A DNA stretch of 37,148 bases, from NCBI RefSeq assembly GCF_000344155.1, contig NZ_BAOQ01000032.1, positions 1 through 37,148 of the forward strand, written 5' to 3'. This stretch comes from Gordonia paraffinivorans NBRC 108238 (lineage in GTDB: Bacteria > Actinomycetota > Actinomycetes > Mycobacteriales > Mycobacteriaceae). Both the position numbers and the translations under genes were made by a program. How positions within the stretch are numbered: position 1 is the first letter of the stretch; each line of letters begins with the position of its first letter. The notes beneath the pieces were generated by a model. The model had not been told where the DNA came from. It did no database searches and saw only the letters and a program-made list of their open reading frames with translations. Below, in pieces: positions 6,941-14,741 of this stretch.

Positions 6941-8164
6941 TCATCCAGCCATCGCGCCCACCTCATCGACTGACACCCGCTCGACGGTCGGCCGCGGCAA
7001 CCACACCCTACCGTCGCGGATCAGTGCCCAGACCACGTCAACCAGACGTCTAGCGAGAGCGATGAGAGCGTGGACGTGGGAACGCTTCTCGCGTCGTTTG
7101 CGCTGGTAGAACTCGCGGGACGGGCCGTCGCGTTGCGAGCTGTTGAGTGCGGCCATGTAGAACACCTTGCGAAGTCCTCTGTGGTAACGCTGGGGTCTAC
7201 GCAAGGCTCCCCGGCGGTTACCGGAGTCGTGCGGTACCGGAGCAAGACCGGCGTAGGCGGCGAGTCTGGCGGGCGAGCCGAACGAAGTGAGGTCGCCGCC
7301 GGTGATCGCGACGAGCTCAGCGCCGCTTCGGGTGCCGATGCCTGGCACGGATTCGAGAATCCGTGCGTGACGGTGGCGGCGGAACACCTCGGTGATCTGC
7401 TTATCCAGGTCGGCGATCTGACGGGTCAGCATGACCAACGAGGTAGCCGCGTGTTGCACCAGTAGGGCTGTGGTCGCCTCGCCAGGCAGGGTGACGGTCT
7501 GCGCGGCCGCCGCGGCACGGGCTTTGTCGATCATCTTCGGGATCGTGGGTCGGCGGACGCCGTGACTGCGCAGGTGGTCGTAGATCTCGTCGTCAGAGAC
7601 CGCAGCGATCGCAGATGGCGTGGCGAAGCGGGTGAGGAACGTTAGACCGGTCAGTGTCGAGTAGTCGAAACACCGTTCTAGTGCAGGGAAGATGCGGGTC
7701 AGCAGGCCGCGCAGGCGGTTGATGCCTCGCGTACGTTCAGCGACGAGGTCGTTGCGATGTCCGGTCAGCAGGTCGAGTTCGATCGCGACGTCGTCGGGCG
7801 CCGAGACGGTGGCGAGATCGCCACGTAGGCGGGCTGTCTGGGCGATCACGACCGCATCGCGGGCATCGGTCTTGCCCTCACCCGCGAACGCACCGGTCAT
7901 GCTGTGCACGACCCGGCCGGGCACGTAGCGGATCTGCTGGCGCCGCGCAGCCAGCACACCCCTCAGCAGCGCCGATTCCGGTGCGGTCATGTCGATCGCC
8001 CACACCACGAATTTCATGTCGGCGACCCGGTCCATGAGCGCTTCGATCGCCGGTTGATCGTTGGGAAGCCGCCGAGACCACAGCACCGTTCCCGCCTCAT
8101 CGACCGCGGCGGCGTGATGCGCATGCCGACCGACATCAATTCCTACCCAGATCTTTTCGTCCAT
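6941..8164 (-). CDS. IS110-family transposase (DEDD type), 407 aa, intact
   Basis: RuvC-like recombinase of the IS110 family. The N-terminal DEDD domain has IDVGRHAHHAA with the first Asp at D9, then WAIDMT, and KTDARDA carrying the last acidic pair. The C-terminal Transposase_20 domain has SVPGIGTRSGAELVAITGG and LAAYAGLAPVPHDSGNRRG; the Ser of HDSG aligns with the catalytic serine. Length is typical and no frameshift is seen. Such elements lack terminal inverted repeats, so exact ends are not visible. The gene ends 38 bp from the MMPL stop and faces it. Upstream of its start is ~225 bp of non-coding DNA where this group normally encodes its bridge RNA. Confidence 0.93.
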   Translation of the reverse strand: MDEKIWVGIDVGRHAHHAAAVDEAGTVLWSRRLPNDQPAIEALMDRVADMKFVVWAIDMTAPESALLRGVLAARRQQIRYVPGRVVHSMTGAFAGEGKTDARDAVVIAQTARLRGDLATVSAPDDVAIELDLLTGHRNDLVAERTRGINRLRGLLTRIFPALERCFDYSTLTGLTFLTRFATPSAIAAVSDDEIYDHLRSHGVRRPTIPKMIDKARAAAAAQTVTLPGEATTALLVQHAATSLVMLTRQIADLDKQITEVFRRHRHARILESVPGIGTRSGAELVAITGGDLTSFGSPARLAAYAGLAPVPHDSGNRRGALRRPQRYHRGLRKVFYMAALNSSQRDGPSREFYQRKRREKRSHVHALIALARRLVDVVWALIRDGRVWLPRPTVERVSVDEVGAMAG

Positions 8165-8389
8165 ACTGTCCTTCCGTGTGCGGTTGGCTCGTCAGGGTGG
8201 TTTCGCCGGCACACCTTTACACAGCGACAAGTTCGCGAACACATCTCAATCAGCGGCCGAAACGACCCGTCACGGTCCGGGGTGACCTTCCACGCCAAGC
8301 CACCAGCGACAACAGGTGATTGTCGAGCCACGCCCCGAACCGCGGACGAACGTCCGAGGCGACCGCCCCGGACGTACTCCAACGTAAAG
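8165..8389 (-). ncRNA. Candidate IS110 bridge-RNA / left-end region
   Basis: Non-coding DNA upstream of the intact IS110 transposase and ending where the second IS110 gene begins. In IS110-group elements the end preceding the transposase encodes the structured bridge RNA that pairs with target and donor DNA. Seen here: a perfect GGACG/CGTCC stem (8344-8355) and CACC/GGTG pairing around 8300-8320. The call rests on position and family knowledge; loops matching donor and target cores were not identified. Confidence 0.4.
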
Positions 8390-9417
8390 GATGCCCATGC
8401 CCGAACCCATGCCCTTGCGATCCTTGCCTGCCCGACCGGCGAGGTCCTCGACGAGGGCCAGTTCCCAGCAACGGCCGCTGGCTTCAGCGTGCCATCGCCT
8501 GGGTCGCCCGCCGCACGGGAGCCGACCTTGCCACCCTGTGGGCCATCGAAGGCGTCGGCACCTACGGCGCCCGACTCGCCCGTGCCGCGGCCGACGCCGG
8601 ATACTTCGTGGTCGAGGCCGCCAGGATGAATGCGCGTGCCAACCGCGGCATCGGCAAGTCCGACCTCCTTGACGCGCGCCGCATCGCGCAAGCGGTCTTG
8701 CCACTCGAGGATGCTCAGCTGCGTCGGCCCCGTAGCGACGACGGCGTGCGCGCTGCGCTCCGTGTCCTCATCGCCTCCCGCGACCACATCAACAACGAAC
8801 GCACGGCGGCGATCAACGCCCTTCTCGCGCTCCTCCGCGTGGTCGATCTTGGCGTAGACGCCCGCGGCACCATCAACGCCAGCCAGATCACTGCCATCGC
8901 GGCATGGCGGAGCCGTACCGAAGAACTTGCCACCGGCATCGCTCGCGCCGAAGCCGTCAGACTGGCCAAGCGGGTACGCGCAGCGGACGAGGAACTGTCC
9001 GCCGTCACTCGCCAGATGACCGCCCTACTCAAGACGAGCCCCGCAGCAGGGCTGCTCGACAAGCCCGGCATCGGGCCAGTCACAGCAGCTATCGCGTTCG
9101 CCGCATGGTCACACCCCGGACGCGTCCGCTCCGAAGCCGCGTTCGCAAGCCTCGCCGGTGTCAACCCGATTCCCGCCTCGTCCGGCAACACCGTTCGCCA
9201 CCGCATCAACCGCGGAGGAGACCGGCGTCTCAACCGTGCCCTACACATGGCCGTGATCACCCGCATGCGCATGGACCCCGACACCCGCGTCTACGTCGAG
9301 AAGCGCATCGCGGAAGGACGCACCCTGCGCGAGATTCGACGCTCGCTCAAGCGCTACCTCTCCCGCCAGATCTACCGCCAACTCAACGCCGCGACAGCCC
9401 TACCGACAGCCGCTTGA
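8390..9417 (+). pseudogene. Frameshifted IS110-family transposase
   Basis: A second, different IS110-type transposase. The N-terminus reads DAHARTHALAILACPTGEV in one frame up to about 8485. The rest continues one frame over from QRAIAWVARRTGADLATLW to the stop at 9415-9417. A single missing C (TTC-CAG reduced to TTCAG) restores a continuous protein. The first few residues normally preceding the first Asp are also missing at the boundary with the non-coding region of the neighbouring IS110 element, suggesting truncation. The C-terminal domain (LDKPGIGPVTAA, SSGNTVRHRINRGGDRR) is otherwise complete. It is almost certainly inactive. Confidence 0.85.
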
Positions 9418-9433
9418 CAAACATAGGAGATTC

Positions 9434-9553
9434 AACGGACGACTCGAGCACCTCCGCGGCTCAGCCCTCGGGTTCCGCAACCTCACCAACTACATCGCCC
9501 GCTGCCTGCTCGAGTCCGGAGGCTTCAGACCCCAACTACACCCTGGATTGTGA
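9434..9553 (+). pseudogene. C-terminal remnant of an ISL3-type transposase
   Basis: Thirty-nine codons in frame to a TGA at 9551-9553 encode RLEHLRGSALGFRNLTNYIA then RCLLESGGFRPQLHPGL. This matches the conserved C-terminus of ISL3-family transposases (LRG-ALGFRNLTHYIARSLLE-GGFRP pattern). Nothing upstream belongs to that protein; the second IS110 gene ends 16 bp before. It is a fossil fragment left by earlier insertions or deletions. Confidence 0.7.
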
Positions 9554-9690
9554 AGAGCCCTCAACGCCACCACCCGAGCCAGAAAGGAGCCCGCCTCCAC
9601 CTGACCCGGTGGCCAACCCGGGCACCGACCATCAACCCGGAGGGTGGGGCCAAATCAAAACAGCACAGTGGGCCAAATGGGGTTGTCATA

Positions 9691-10173
9691 CTCACCCAGA
9701 ACCTGGTGCTCCTCGGCGCGCCCGGCACCGGGAAGACCCACCTGGCCATCGGACTGGGGATCAAGGCCGCCCACGCCGGACACCGAGTGCTGTTCGCGAC
9801 AGCCACCGACCGGGTCACCCGACTCCAAGAAGCACACGCCGCCGGACGACTCAGCAACGAACTCGCTCGGCTACGCCGCTACGGCCTGATCATCGTCGAC
9901 GAGGTCGGCTACATCCCCTTCGAGCAAGACGCCGCGAACCTCTTCTTCCAGCTCGTCTCCTCACGCTACGAACACGCCTCACTGATCCTGACCAGCAACC
10001 TGCCCTTCGCCCGATGGGGCGACGTGTTCGGCGACCAGGTCGTCGCCGCAGCCATGATCGTCCGCATCGTCCACCACGCCGACGTCCTCACCCTGAAAGG
10101 CAGCTCCTACCGGCTCAAAGACACCGGCATCGCGACACTTCCCTCAGCACGAGCCGAGAACACGGCACAATGA
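9691..10173 (+). pseudogene. istB: Truncated IS21-type helper ATPase (IstB)
   Basis: AAA+ ATPase that assists the IS21 transposase. The Walker A motif is GAPGTGKTH and Walker B is LIIVDEVGYIPF; these are followed by SSRYEHASLILTSNLPF and LKGSSYRLKD, the normal IstB C-terminal half. Homology begins abruptly at NLVLLGAPGTGK, so roughly the first 90-100 residues are missing. The frame remains open upstream to an ATG at 9550, but that part is low-complexity and not IstB-like. No IstA is present. IS21-like end sequence follows the stop (10185-10238), and a similar sequence sits directly before the fragment (9645-9690), suggesting recombination between two IS21 copies. Confidence 0.85.
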
Positions 10174-10184
10174 CCAACACCGAA

Positions 10185-10238
10185 GTGGCCTAACTTTCAA
10201 AGAGCAGAACCGGCCCAACATTCGGGGAGCGTTTACAC
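10185..10238. mobile_element. IS21-like right-end sequence
   Basis: After the IstB stop, the pattern GTGGCCTAACTTTC ... CGGCCCAACATTCGGGG ... TTTACAC resembles the multiple terminal repeats of actinobacterial IS21 elements, in which GGCC-A boxes recur every ~20 bp. A diverged version (GGGGCCAAATC ... GTGGGCCAAATGGGG) is present at about 9645-9685, on the other side of the IstB fragment and in the same orientation. Confidence 0.5.
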
Positions 10239-10341
10239 CGTTTCTCGGACACTCCCTTGATCTTCGGCTCGTGGAGCAAGACGAGGCGTGGGTGCTGGCC
10301 GGCGCCGACGCCGCCCGGTTCGTCGTCGTGGATGAGTATCT

Positions 10342-10410
10342 CTGGTCGAGTATGCCCCGACCGAGGCGGGGCAGGCCCTCGTGCCCGCGCTAGGCGCGTT
10401 GTCGGACTGC
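10342..10410 (+). pseudogene. Possible HxlR-type regulator fragment
   Basis: One frame reads LVEYAPTEAGQALVPALGAL, resembling the wing and C-terminal helix of HxlR-family winged-helix regulators (VEYSLTPLGRSLLPVLDAL pattern). No DNA-binding helix is recognisable upstream in any frame, so this is at best a short decayed remnant. The rest of 10239-10514 holds no recognisable gene. Confidence 0.3.
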
Positions 10411-10514
10411 CGTGCCGCTCAGGTGCACCAGCCGCTGCTCAGACTCCCGGAAACCCGCCGCCGGGATCGGCACACACGGGACCGCGGACTTCCGAACACG
10501 GGCGTCGGAAGCAC

Positions 10515-10531
10515 ACAGCGCCCGACGCTGT
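10515..10531 (-). terminator. Candidate terminator at end of the large operon
   Basis: ACAGCG-CCCGA-CGCTGT forms a perfect 6-bp stem with a 5-nt loop, starting five bases past the stop of the last gene of the operon (10537). There is no T-tract, as is common for GC-rich actinobacterial terminators, so the call is tentative. Confidence 0.35.
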
Positions 10532-10536
10532 CCTCG

Positions 10537-11025
10537 TCATCGCGGCATGCCCTGGTTGAAGTGGGTCACCTCCACCGAAAGGAACAGGGCCGAGGCGGAG
10601 GCGACACGTGACCCACCGAGCTGCTTCATGTCGGCTTCCATGAAGAACTTGCGCCCTTCTGTCCGGGTGATCCTGGCCGCGAGATCGTAGGTGCTGCCGA
10701 GGATGACCGGTGAGTCGTAGAGCACCTCGAGTTTCCGGGTCACCGCAGGACCGCCCGTGAGGTAGAGCAGGAACCCGAAGAGGTCGTCGAAAACGGTTGC
10801 TACGGCACCGCCGTGGGCGATCCCGGGTGCGCCCACGTGACGTTCATCGAAGACGTGGGTCGCGTGCACCTCCTCGCCTCGACGACGGACGGCGAGGTGG
10901 TGGCCGTGCGGGTTGTCGGGTCCACAGGCGAGGCAGTGGGTGTGGTGCGGCGGAAGCTGAGCACCATCAGCGTGCGGCCGGAACTTCTCCTTCCAGCTAG
11001 CGAGGAGCTCCTCCATGCTGCTCAC
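10537..11025 (-). CDS. PaaI-like hotdog thioesterase, 162 aa
   Basis: Second acyl-CoA thioesterase of the PaaI/hotdog type. It shares with the copy at 2557-3033 the CxxCG-DNP-G-HL block (C31, C34) and the DERH-GAPG-AHGGA block (H71, D80), so the two are paralogues. The start is GTG at 11025, giving a 4-nt GTGA overlap with the stop of the preceding gene and a GGGGTGA ribosome-binding site; the ATG three codons later lacks one. It is the last gene of the long minus-strand operon. It could release CoA from stalled branched intermediates of the pathway. The substrate is not shown by the sequence. Confidence 0.85.
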   Translation of the reverse strand: MSSMEELLASWKEKFRPHADGAQLPPHHTHCLACGPDNPHGHHLAVRRRGEEVHATHVFDERHVGAPGIAHGGAVATVFDDLFGFLLYLTGGPAVTRKLEVLYDSPVILGSTYDLAARITRTEGRKFFMEADMKQLGGSRVASASALFLSVEVTHFNQGMPR

Positions 11026-11459
11026 AGCGGGTCACCCCGCCGCTGAACACGACTGCCAGGTGTCGCGAGACCGTCGAGGACCAGCTCGCTGACCGCGGCA
11101 GAGAAACGCGTTGCGTCGGCGGATCGGTCGGCGGACGGCCCCTCCACGGCCGCCCTGAGGCCAGCGACGGTGATGGCACCGAAGACGCTCAAGGCCACGG
11201 CGCCCGGATCGGCGACCTGGCGCAGCGACCCGTCGGAGACACCCTCAGCCAATACTTGCTCGATCGGTTCGTAGAAGGCAGTCCGCAGTGCCGCCGCCAA
11301 CTCGGGCAGCCGGGTCGCGCGTCCGAGGTCGCCGACCAGTGCCCGACACAAGGACGGGTGCTCGATCATCACGCCCAGGTGCGCCAGCACAGCCGCCTCG
11401 AGCCGGGTTCGCGCGTTCTCGGAGCTCGCTACCGCAACACCCCCGGCCCCGACCATCAT
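11022..11459 (-). CDS. TetR C-terminal ligand-binding-like domain lacking the HTH, 145 aa
   Basis: The product resembles only the C-terminal helical domain of TetR regulators: RLEAAVLAHLGVMIEHPSLC, then LVGDLGRATRLPELAAALR, FYEPIEQVLAEGVSDGSL and ALSVFGAITVAGLRAAVEG, the usual order of helices 5 to 9. No N-terminal HTH is present. The ATG at 11459 overlaps the transglutaminase stop by ATGA and the gene ends in a GTGA overlap with the thioesterase, so it appears to be a translated, coupled gene rather than a fragment. The sequence upstream is transglutaminase C-terminus in another frame, leaving no room for an HTH. It may act as a ligand sensor, a heterodimer partner or a decoy of a full TetR protein. 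The domain call is moderately sure; function is unknown. Confidence 0.65.
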   Translation of the reverse strand: MMVGAGGVAVASSENARTRLEAAVLAHLGVMIEHPSLCRALVGDLGRATRLPELAAALRTAFYEPIEQVLAEGVSDGSLRQVADPGAVALSVFGAITVAGLRAAVEGPSADRSADATRFSAAVSELVLDGLATPGSRVQRRGDPL

Positions 11460-12154
11460 GCGCGTCCCGTCTTGGGTGGACGGGTGGTTCCGGGTTGGCG
11501 GCGGGAGAAGGCGTCGTCAACCCCCGCGGCGGCGGTGACGATAGGTCCGTAAGCCTGGTCGAGCGCCGCCAGGATGCGGTCCAGGGGCAGGTCGTCGAAG
11601 GTGCCGTGGTCCCGTACGTACTCCATGTGCCGAGTGCCGTCCGCGGTGAAGGCGTGCATGAGCGCGTCGCTCCGTCCGTCGAAGTCGATTGGGGGTACGT
11701 CGAAGCGCGCACAAAGCTCGACGTTGAAGGCGGGCGTCGCCTTCCACCATCGTCCGTCGAGGTAGACGCTGGAGTAGCCGTGGTAGACGAACAGGTCGGT
11801 CCCTCCCATTAACGCGCGCAATGTGTCGGTCTGCAGGTGGTTGCGCACGTCGGCGAAGCCGACTCGGGCAGGGAGGCCAGCAGCGCGCAGTACTGCGGTC
11901 AGGAGCACTGCCTTGGGAATGCAGTAGGCGCGTTCAACCTTGAGGACTTCGCTGGCGCGGTAGTGTTCGGGGACTCGGGACACCGAGTATGGGTCGTACC
12001 AGATGCGGTCCCGCACCGCGGCGAAGAGCATGGTGGCACGCTCTCGTGGGTTCGCCGCGGACGCGATTACGTCGTGCGTGAAGTCGCGGACTGTCGGGTG
12101 GTCGTGATCGAGGAAGTAGGTCGGCTCCAGACACGACCCCGCTGTCGGCGTCAT
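11456..12154 (-). CDS. Transglutaminase-like (papain-fold) protein, 232 aa
   Basis: Member of the transglutaminase-like superfamily (COG1305 type), which in bacteria are mostly proteases, peptide hydrolases or acyl-transfer enzymes. The catalytic Cys motif is AYCIPKAVLLTAVLRAAGLP (C78) and the His lies in VYHGYSSVYLDGRWWKATP (H125). The third residue, normally Asp after the Trp, falls in KATPAFN, where no Asp is seen. There is no signal peptide, so it is cytosolic. The ATG at 12154 has TTGAGG just upstream. It follows the acyl-CoA ligase by 127 bp and overlaps the TetR-like gene by ATGA. It is unusual in a beta-oxidation operon; acyl- or peptide-conjugate cleavage is one possibility, but nothing here proves it. 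Confidence 0.75.
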   Translation of the reverse strand: MTPTAGSCLEPTYFLDHDHPTVRDFTHDVIASAANPRERATMLFAAVRDRIWYDPYSVSRVPEHYRASEVLKVERAYCIPKAVLLTAVLRAAGLPARVGFADVRNHLQTDTLRALMGGTDLFVYHGYSSVYLDGRWWKATPAFNVELCARFDVPPIDFDGRSDALMHAFTADGTRHMEYVRDHGTFDDLPLDRILAALDQAYGPIVTAAAGVDDAFSRRQPGTTRPPKTGRA

Positions 12155-12281
12155 CGACGCCTCAAAATGCCCAGCAGAGCGTCAACCGGAACGGAACGAT
12201 CAGACCGGGCCGAACCGGATGACCGCGGCGGGCGCCTAACGCACGGTTTAGTTGTGCCCGCAGGGGACACGGTGCCTCCGA

Positions 12282-13949
12282 TCATTGTGACGGCTCCTGG
12301 ATTTCCATTCTGCGAAGCGCCAGGCTGGTCATGGCATCGCGATCGAACTTGCCGGTCGGCGTCGCCACCCAGTCCTCGTCGGAGACGAAGATGACGTGCT
12401 TCGGGATCTTGTAGCCGGCCAGCTTGCCTCGGCAGGCCTCGCGAATTCCCTCCTCGTCAACGTCGACTTCCGGCTTGAGTTGGACAACGGCCGTGACTGC
12501 CTCCCCCCACTTGGGATCGGGCACGGCGACCACCATCGCCTTGAGGATCCACGGAAGCTCCATCTGCAAGAAGAGCTCGACCTCCTGGGCGCTGACGTTC
12601 TCCCCGCCACTCTTGATCGTTTCCTTGAAGCGACCGCGGTAGTACACGTACCCGCGCTGGTCGACCCAACCGTAATCGCCGCTGTGGAAGTAGCCGTCGG
12701 TGTCGAACGACTTTGCTGTCTCCTCGGGCATGTTGTAGTAACCGCTGAACAGCGCCGGACCCTTGAAGCAAATCTCGCCCGGCTGGTCGGGCCCGAGAAC
12801 GCGGTTGGTGGCCGGGTCCTTGATCACCAGGTCTGTGCCCAGCATCGGCCGGCCGTGGGAGAGTCGCATGACTGACTCGTCGTGGCGGTCCCGGTAGGGC
12901 AGGTATGCTTGCGAGGCGACGTACTCGCTGGAGCCGTAGATGTTCCCGTGGTGGGTGATCCCCATACTCTTGATCTCGTCGTAGGACCCCGGCGAGGACC
13001 CGATCATGGTCTTGGTGAGACTGGAGATGTCGTGCATAGCGAAGTGGGGATGCCGGTTCATCATCAGGTAATGGACATCGAATCCGAACATCATCGAGAT
13101 GCGCTCACGTTCGATTACCTTGAGTGCCAGGCCGACGTCGTAGAACTCCATGAGGTGCACGGCGGCACCCCGCAGGTGCGGCATGAGCAGCGTGAGATAG
13201 CCCGCGACGTGGTAGTTCGGCGCGACGATCAGCATCTTGTCCGCGGACTCAGCCTCGATGCCGTCGGCGTACCCGGCCACCCCCACCATCAGGCTCTGAT
13301 GGGTGTGCAGGACCGGTTTGGGGAAACTGGTCGTGCCGGAGGTCAGTAGCATGATCGAGAAGTCGTCCGGCCGGACTTCCGCGCTCAGGGCGGCGAAGCC
13401 CTCGGCAGAGTAGTTCTCACCGCTACGGGCGATATCGCCGAGGTCGCCGGCGAATGCATAGCGTTGCCCGCTGCGACTCTCGGCGATGACGCTGCGCAGG
13501 TGCGGAAGGGTCTCGATCGACAGCTCACCGGGCTTGGAGGCGTTGAGACCCGGCAGATGCTCCTGGAGTTCGTGCAGGTAGTTGCGACCGCGGAAGGAGT
13601 CGGTGGCGATCAGTACGTTCGCCTCGGTGAGAGACAGTCCTTCCTCGATCTCGCGGGCGGTCCAGACGAGGTTGAGCGGAACCGCGATGGCCCCCAGGCG
13701 CATCGCTGCGTAGAAGACTGTCACCCACTCGGTGGTGACACCCAGGAGGAAGGCCACTCGGTCGCCCTTACGGACCCCTGCTTGCTGCAAGCCGTCGGTA
13801 AGGGCGGCCACCCTACGCCGGAGTTGGAAGTAGCTCAGGCGCTCCTCAACGTCGGGGCCATGGTAGACGAGAGCCTCCCGGTCTCCCCCCTCGTCGCATG
13901 TGTAGTCGAAGGTCCGGTTGACGGTCTGACCGAGTGCTTCTTGATACAT
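12282..13949 (-). CDS. Acyl-CoA ligase (AMP-dependent), 555 aa
   Basis: ANL-superfamily acyl-CoA synthetase activating a carboxylic acid with ATP and CoA through an acyl-adenylate. The P-loop is TSGTTSFPK (203-211), with Ser in place of the usual Gly. YGSSEY is the A5 motif, HSGDYGWVDQRGYVYYRGR spans A7-A8, and PTGKFDR holds the adenylation lysine K534. Length is typical. The ATG at 13949 has AGGAG six bases upstream. It is one of two ligases in the operon and sits 22 bp after the crotonase gene. It may activate the starting acid or re-activate a free acid released by the pathway. The precise substrate is unknown. Confidence 0.88.
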   Translation of the reverse strand: MYQEALGQTVNRTFDYTCDEGGDREALVYHGPDVEERLSYFQLRRRVAALTDGLQQAGVRKGDRVAFLLGVTTEWVTVFYAAMRLGAIAVPLNLVWTAREIEEGLSLTEANVLIATDSFRGRNYLHELQEHLPGLNASKPGELSIETLPHLRSVIAESRSGQRYAFAGDLGDIARSGENYSAEGFAALSAEVRPDDFSIMLLTSGTTSFPKPVLHTHQSLMVGVAGYADGIEAESADKMLIVAPNYHVAGYLTLLMPHLRGAAVHLMEFYDVGLALKVIERERISMMFGFDVHYLMMNRHPHFAMHDISSLTKTMIGSSPGSYDEIKSMGITHHGNIYGSSEYVASQAYLPYRDRHDESVMRLSHGRPMLGTDLVIKDPATNRVLGPDQPGEICFKGPALFSGYYNMPEETAKSFDTDGYFHSGDYGWVDQRGYVYYRGRFKETIKSGGENVSAQEVELFLQMELPWILKAMVVAVPDPKWGEAVTAVVQLKPEVDVDEEGIREACRGKLAGYKIPKHVIFVSDEDWVATPTGKFDRDAMTSLALRRMEIQEPSQ

Positions 13950-13971
13950 GGGTTTCTCCTAACTGGGATTG

Positions 13972-14739
13972 TTACTTGCCCGACCACTGCGGGGGACGTC
14001 GCTCCAGGAACGCGCGCGGACCCTCCTGGGCGTCCGCGCTGAGATAGACGCCCTCGAACAGCTGCTCGGCTCGCGCAAAGCCGTAGGCGAGGGAGGGCTC
14101 GGCCGCCGCGTACACCATCTGTCTGCTGGCCCGCACGGTGAGTGGTGCGTTGGCGAGGATTGACCGGGCCAGCTCGACCGCGGTGGCTCGGAGCTCGACG
14201 GACGGCACCACCTTGTTGACCAGCCCCAACTCGTAGGCCCGCGCCGCGGAGATGCTGTCTCCGGTCATCAGCATCTCCAAGGCCACACGGGGCGGGATGA
14301 GCCATGGCAACGGAGCAGCCCAGGGTGCTCCGCGGCCCCACTTCGCCTCGCTGATGGCGAACTTCGCATGGTCAGCCGCGACACACAGGTCAGCCATCTG
14401 GGCAAGGAGGAAGCCGCCACCGAGGGCGACGCCGTTGACTGCGGCGATAACCGGCTTGTCCAGCTGGAAGTTGCGGTTGAGCTGCGGAAGGAAGTCCACT
14501 GGGGGAACACCTAGTTGAGAGGACGACATCTCCTTGAGGTCGCCCCCGGCGCAGAAGGCCTTGTCCCCGGTTCCTGTGATCACGGCCACCCCGGCAGCAC
14601 CATCGTCCCGGAACTGGCGAAAGCACGTCCACAGCGAGGCTCGCGCGGTGCTGTCCAACGCATTGGCGGCGTCCGGGCGATCGATAGTGATCCAGCCGAT
14701 CCCGTGCTCGTCACGCTCGTAGCGCAGCGCCTCGGCCAT
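13972..14739 (-). CDS. Enoyl-CoA hydratase/isomerase (crotonase family), 255 aa
   Basis: Crotonase-fold enzyme acting on an acyl-CoA in beta-oxidation. The oxyanion hole is formed by AFCAGGDLKEM and GVALGGGFLLAQMADL. ISEAKWG places a Glu where the second catalytic Glu of rat crotonase lies, while the first is replaced (GFLL), so hydratase, hydrolase or isomerase activity are all possible. The ATG at 14739 has GAGGGGG seven bases upstream; a GTG at 14745 overlaps the previous stop by GTGA but leaves no room for that site. It follows the citryl-CoA-lyase-like gene directly. Confidence 0.85.
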   Translation of the reverse strand: MAEALRYERDEHGIGWITIDRPDAANALDSTARASLWTCFRQFRDDGAAGVAVITGTGDKAFCAGGDLKEMSSSQLGVPPVDFLPQLNRNFQLDKPVIAAVNGVALGGGFLLAQMADLCVAADHAKFAISEAKWGRGAPWAAPLPWLIPPRVALEMLMTGDSISAARAYELGLVNKVVPSVELRATAVELARSILANAPLTVRASRQMVYAAAEPSLAYGFARAEQLFEGVYLSADAQEGPRAFLERRPPQWSGK

Positions 14740-14741
14740 TC

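Noticed and set aside
5720..6973. 417-aa frame inside the MMPL gene
   Set aside because: Arg/His/Pro/Thr-rich composition typical of a shifted GC-rich frame, lying fully within the transporter gene.
8143..8787. Minus-strand frame across the IS110 junction
   Set aside because: Antisense shadow of the second IS110 gene; no family similarity and it overlaps the start of the intact transposase.
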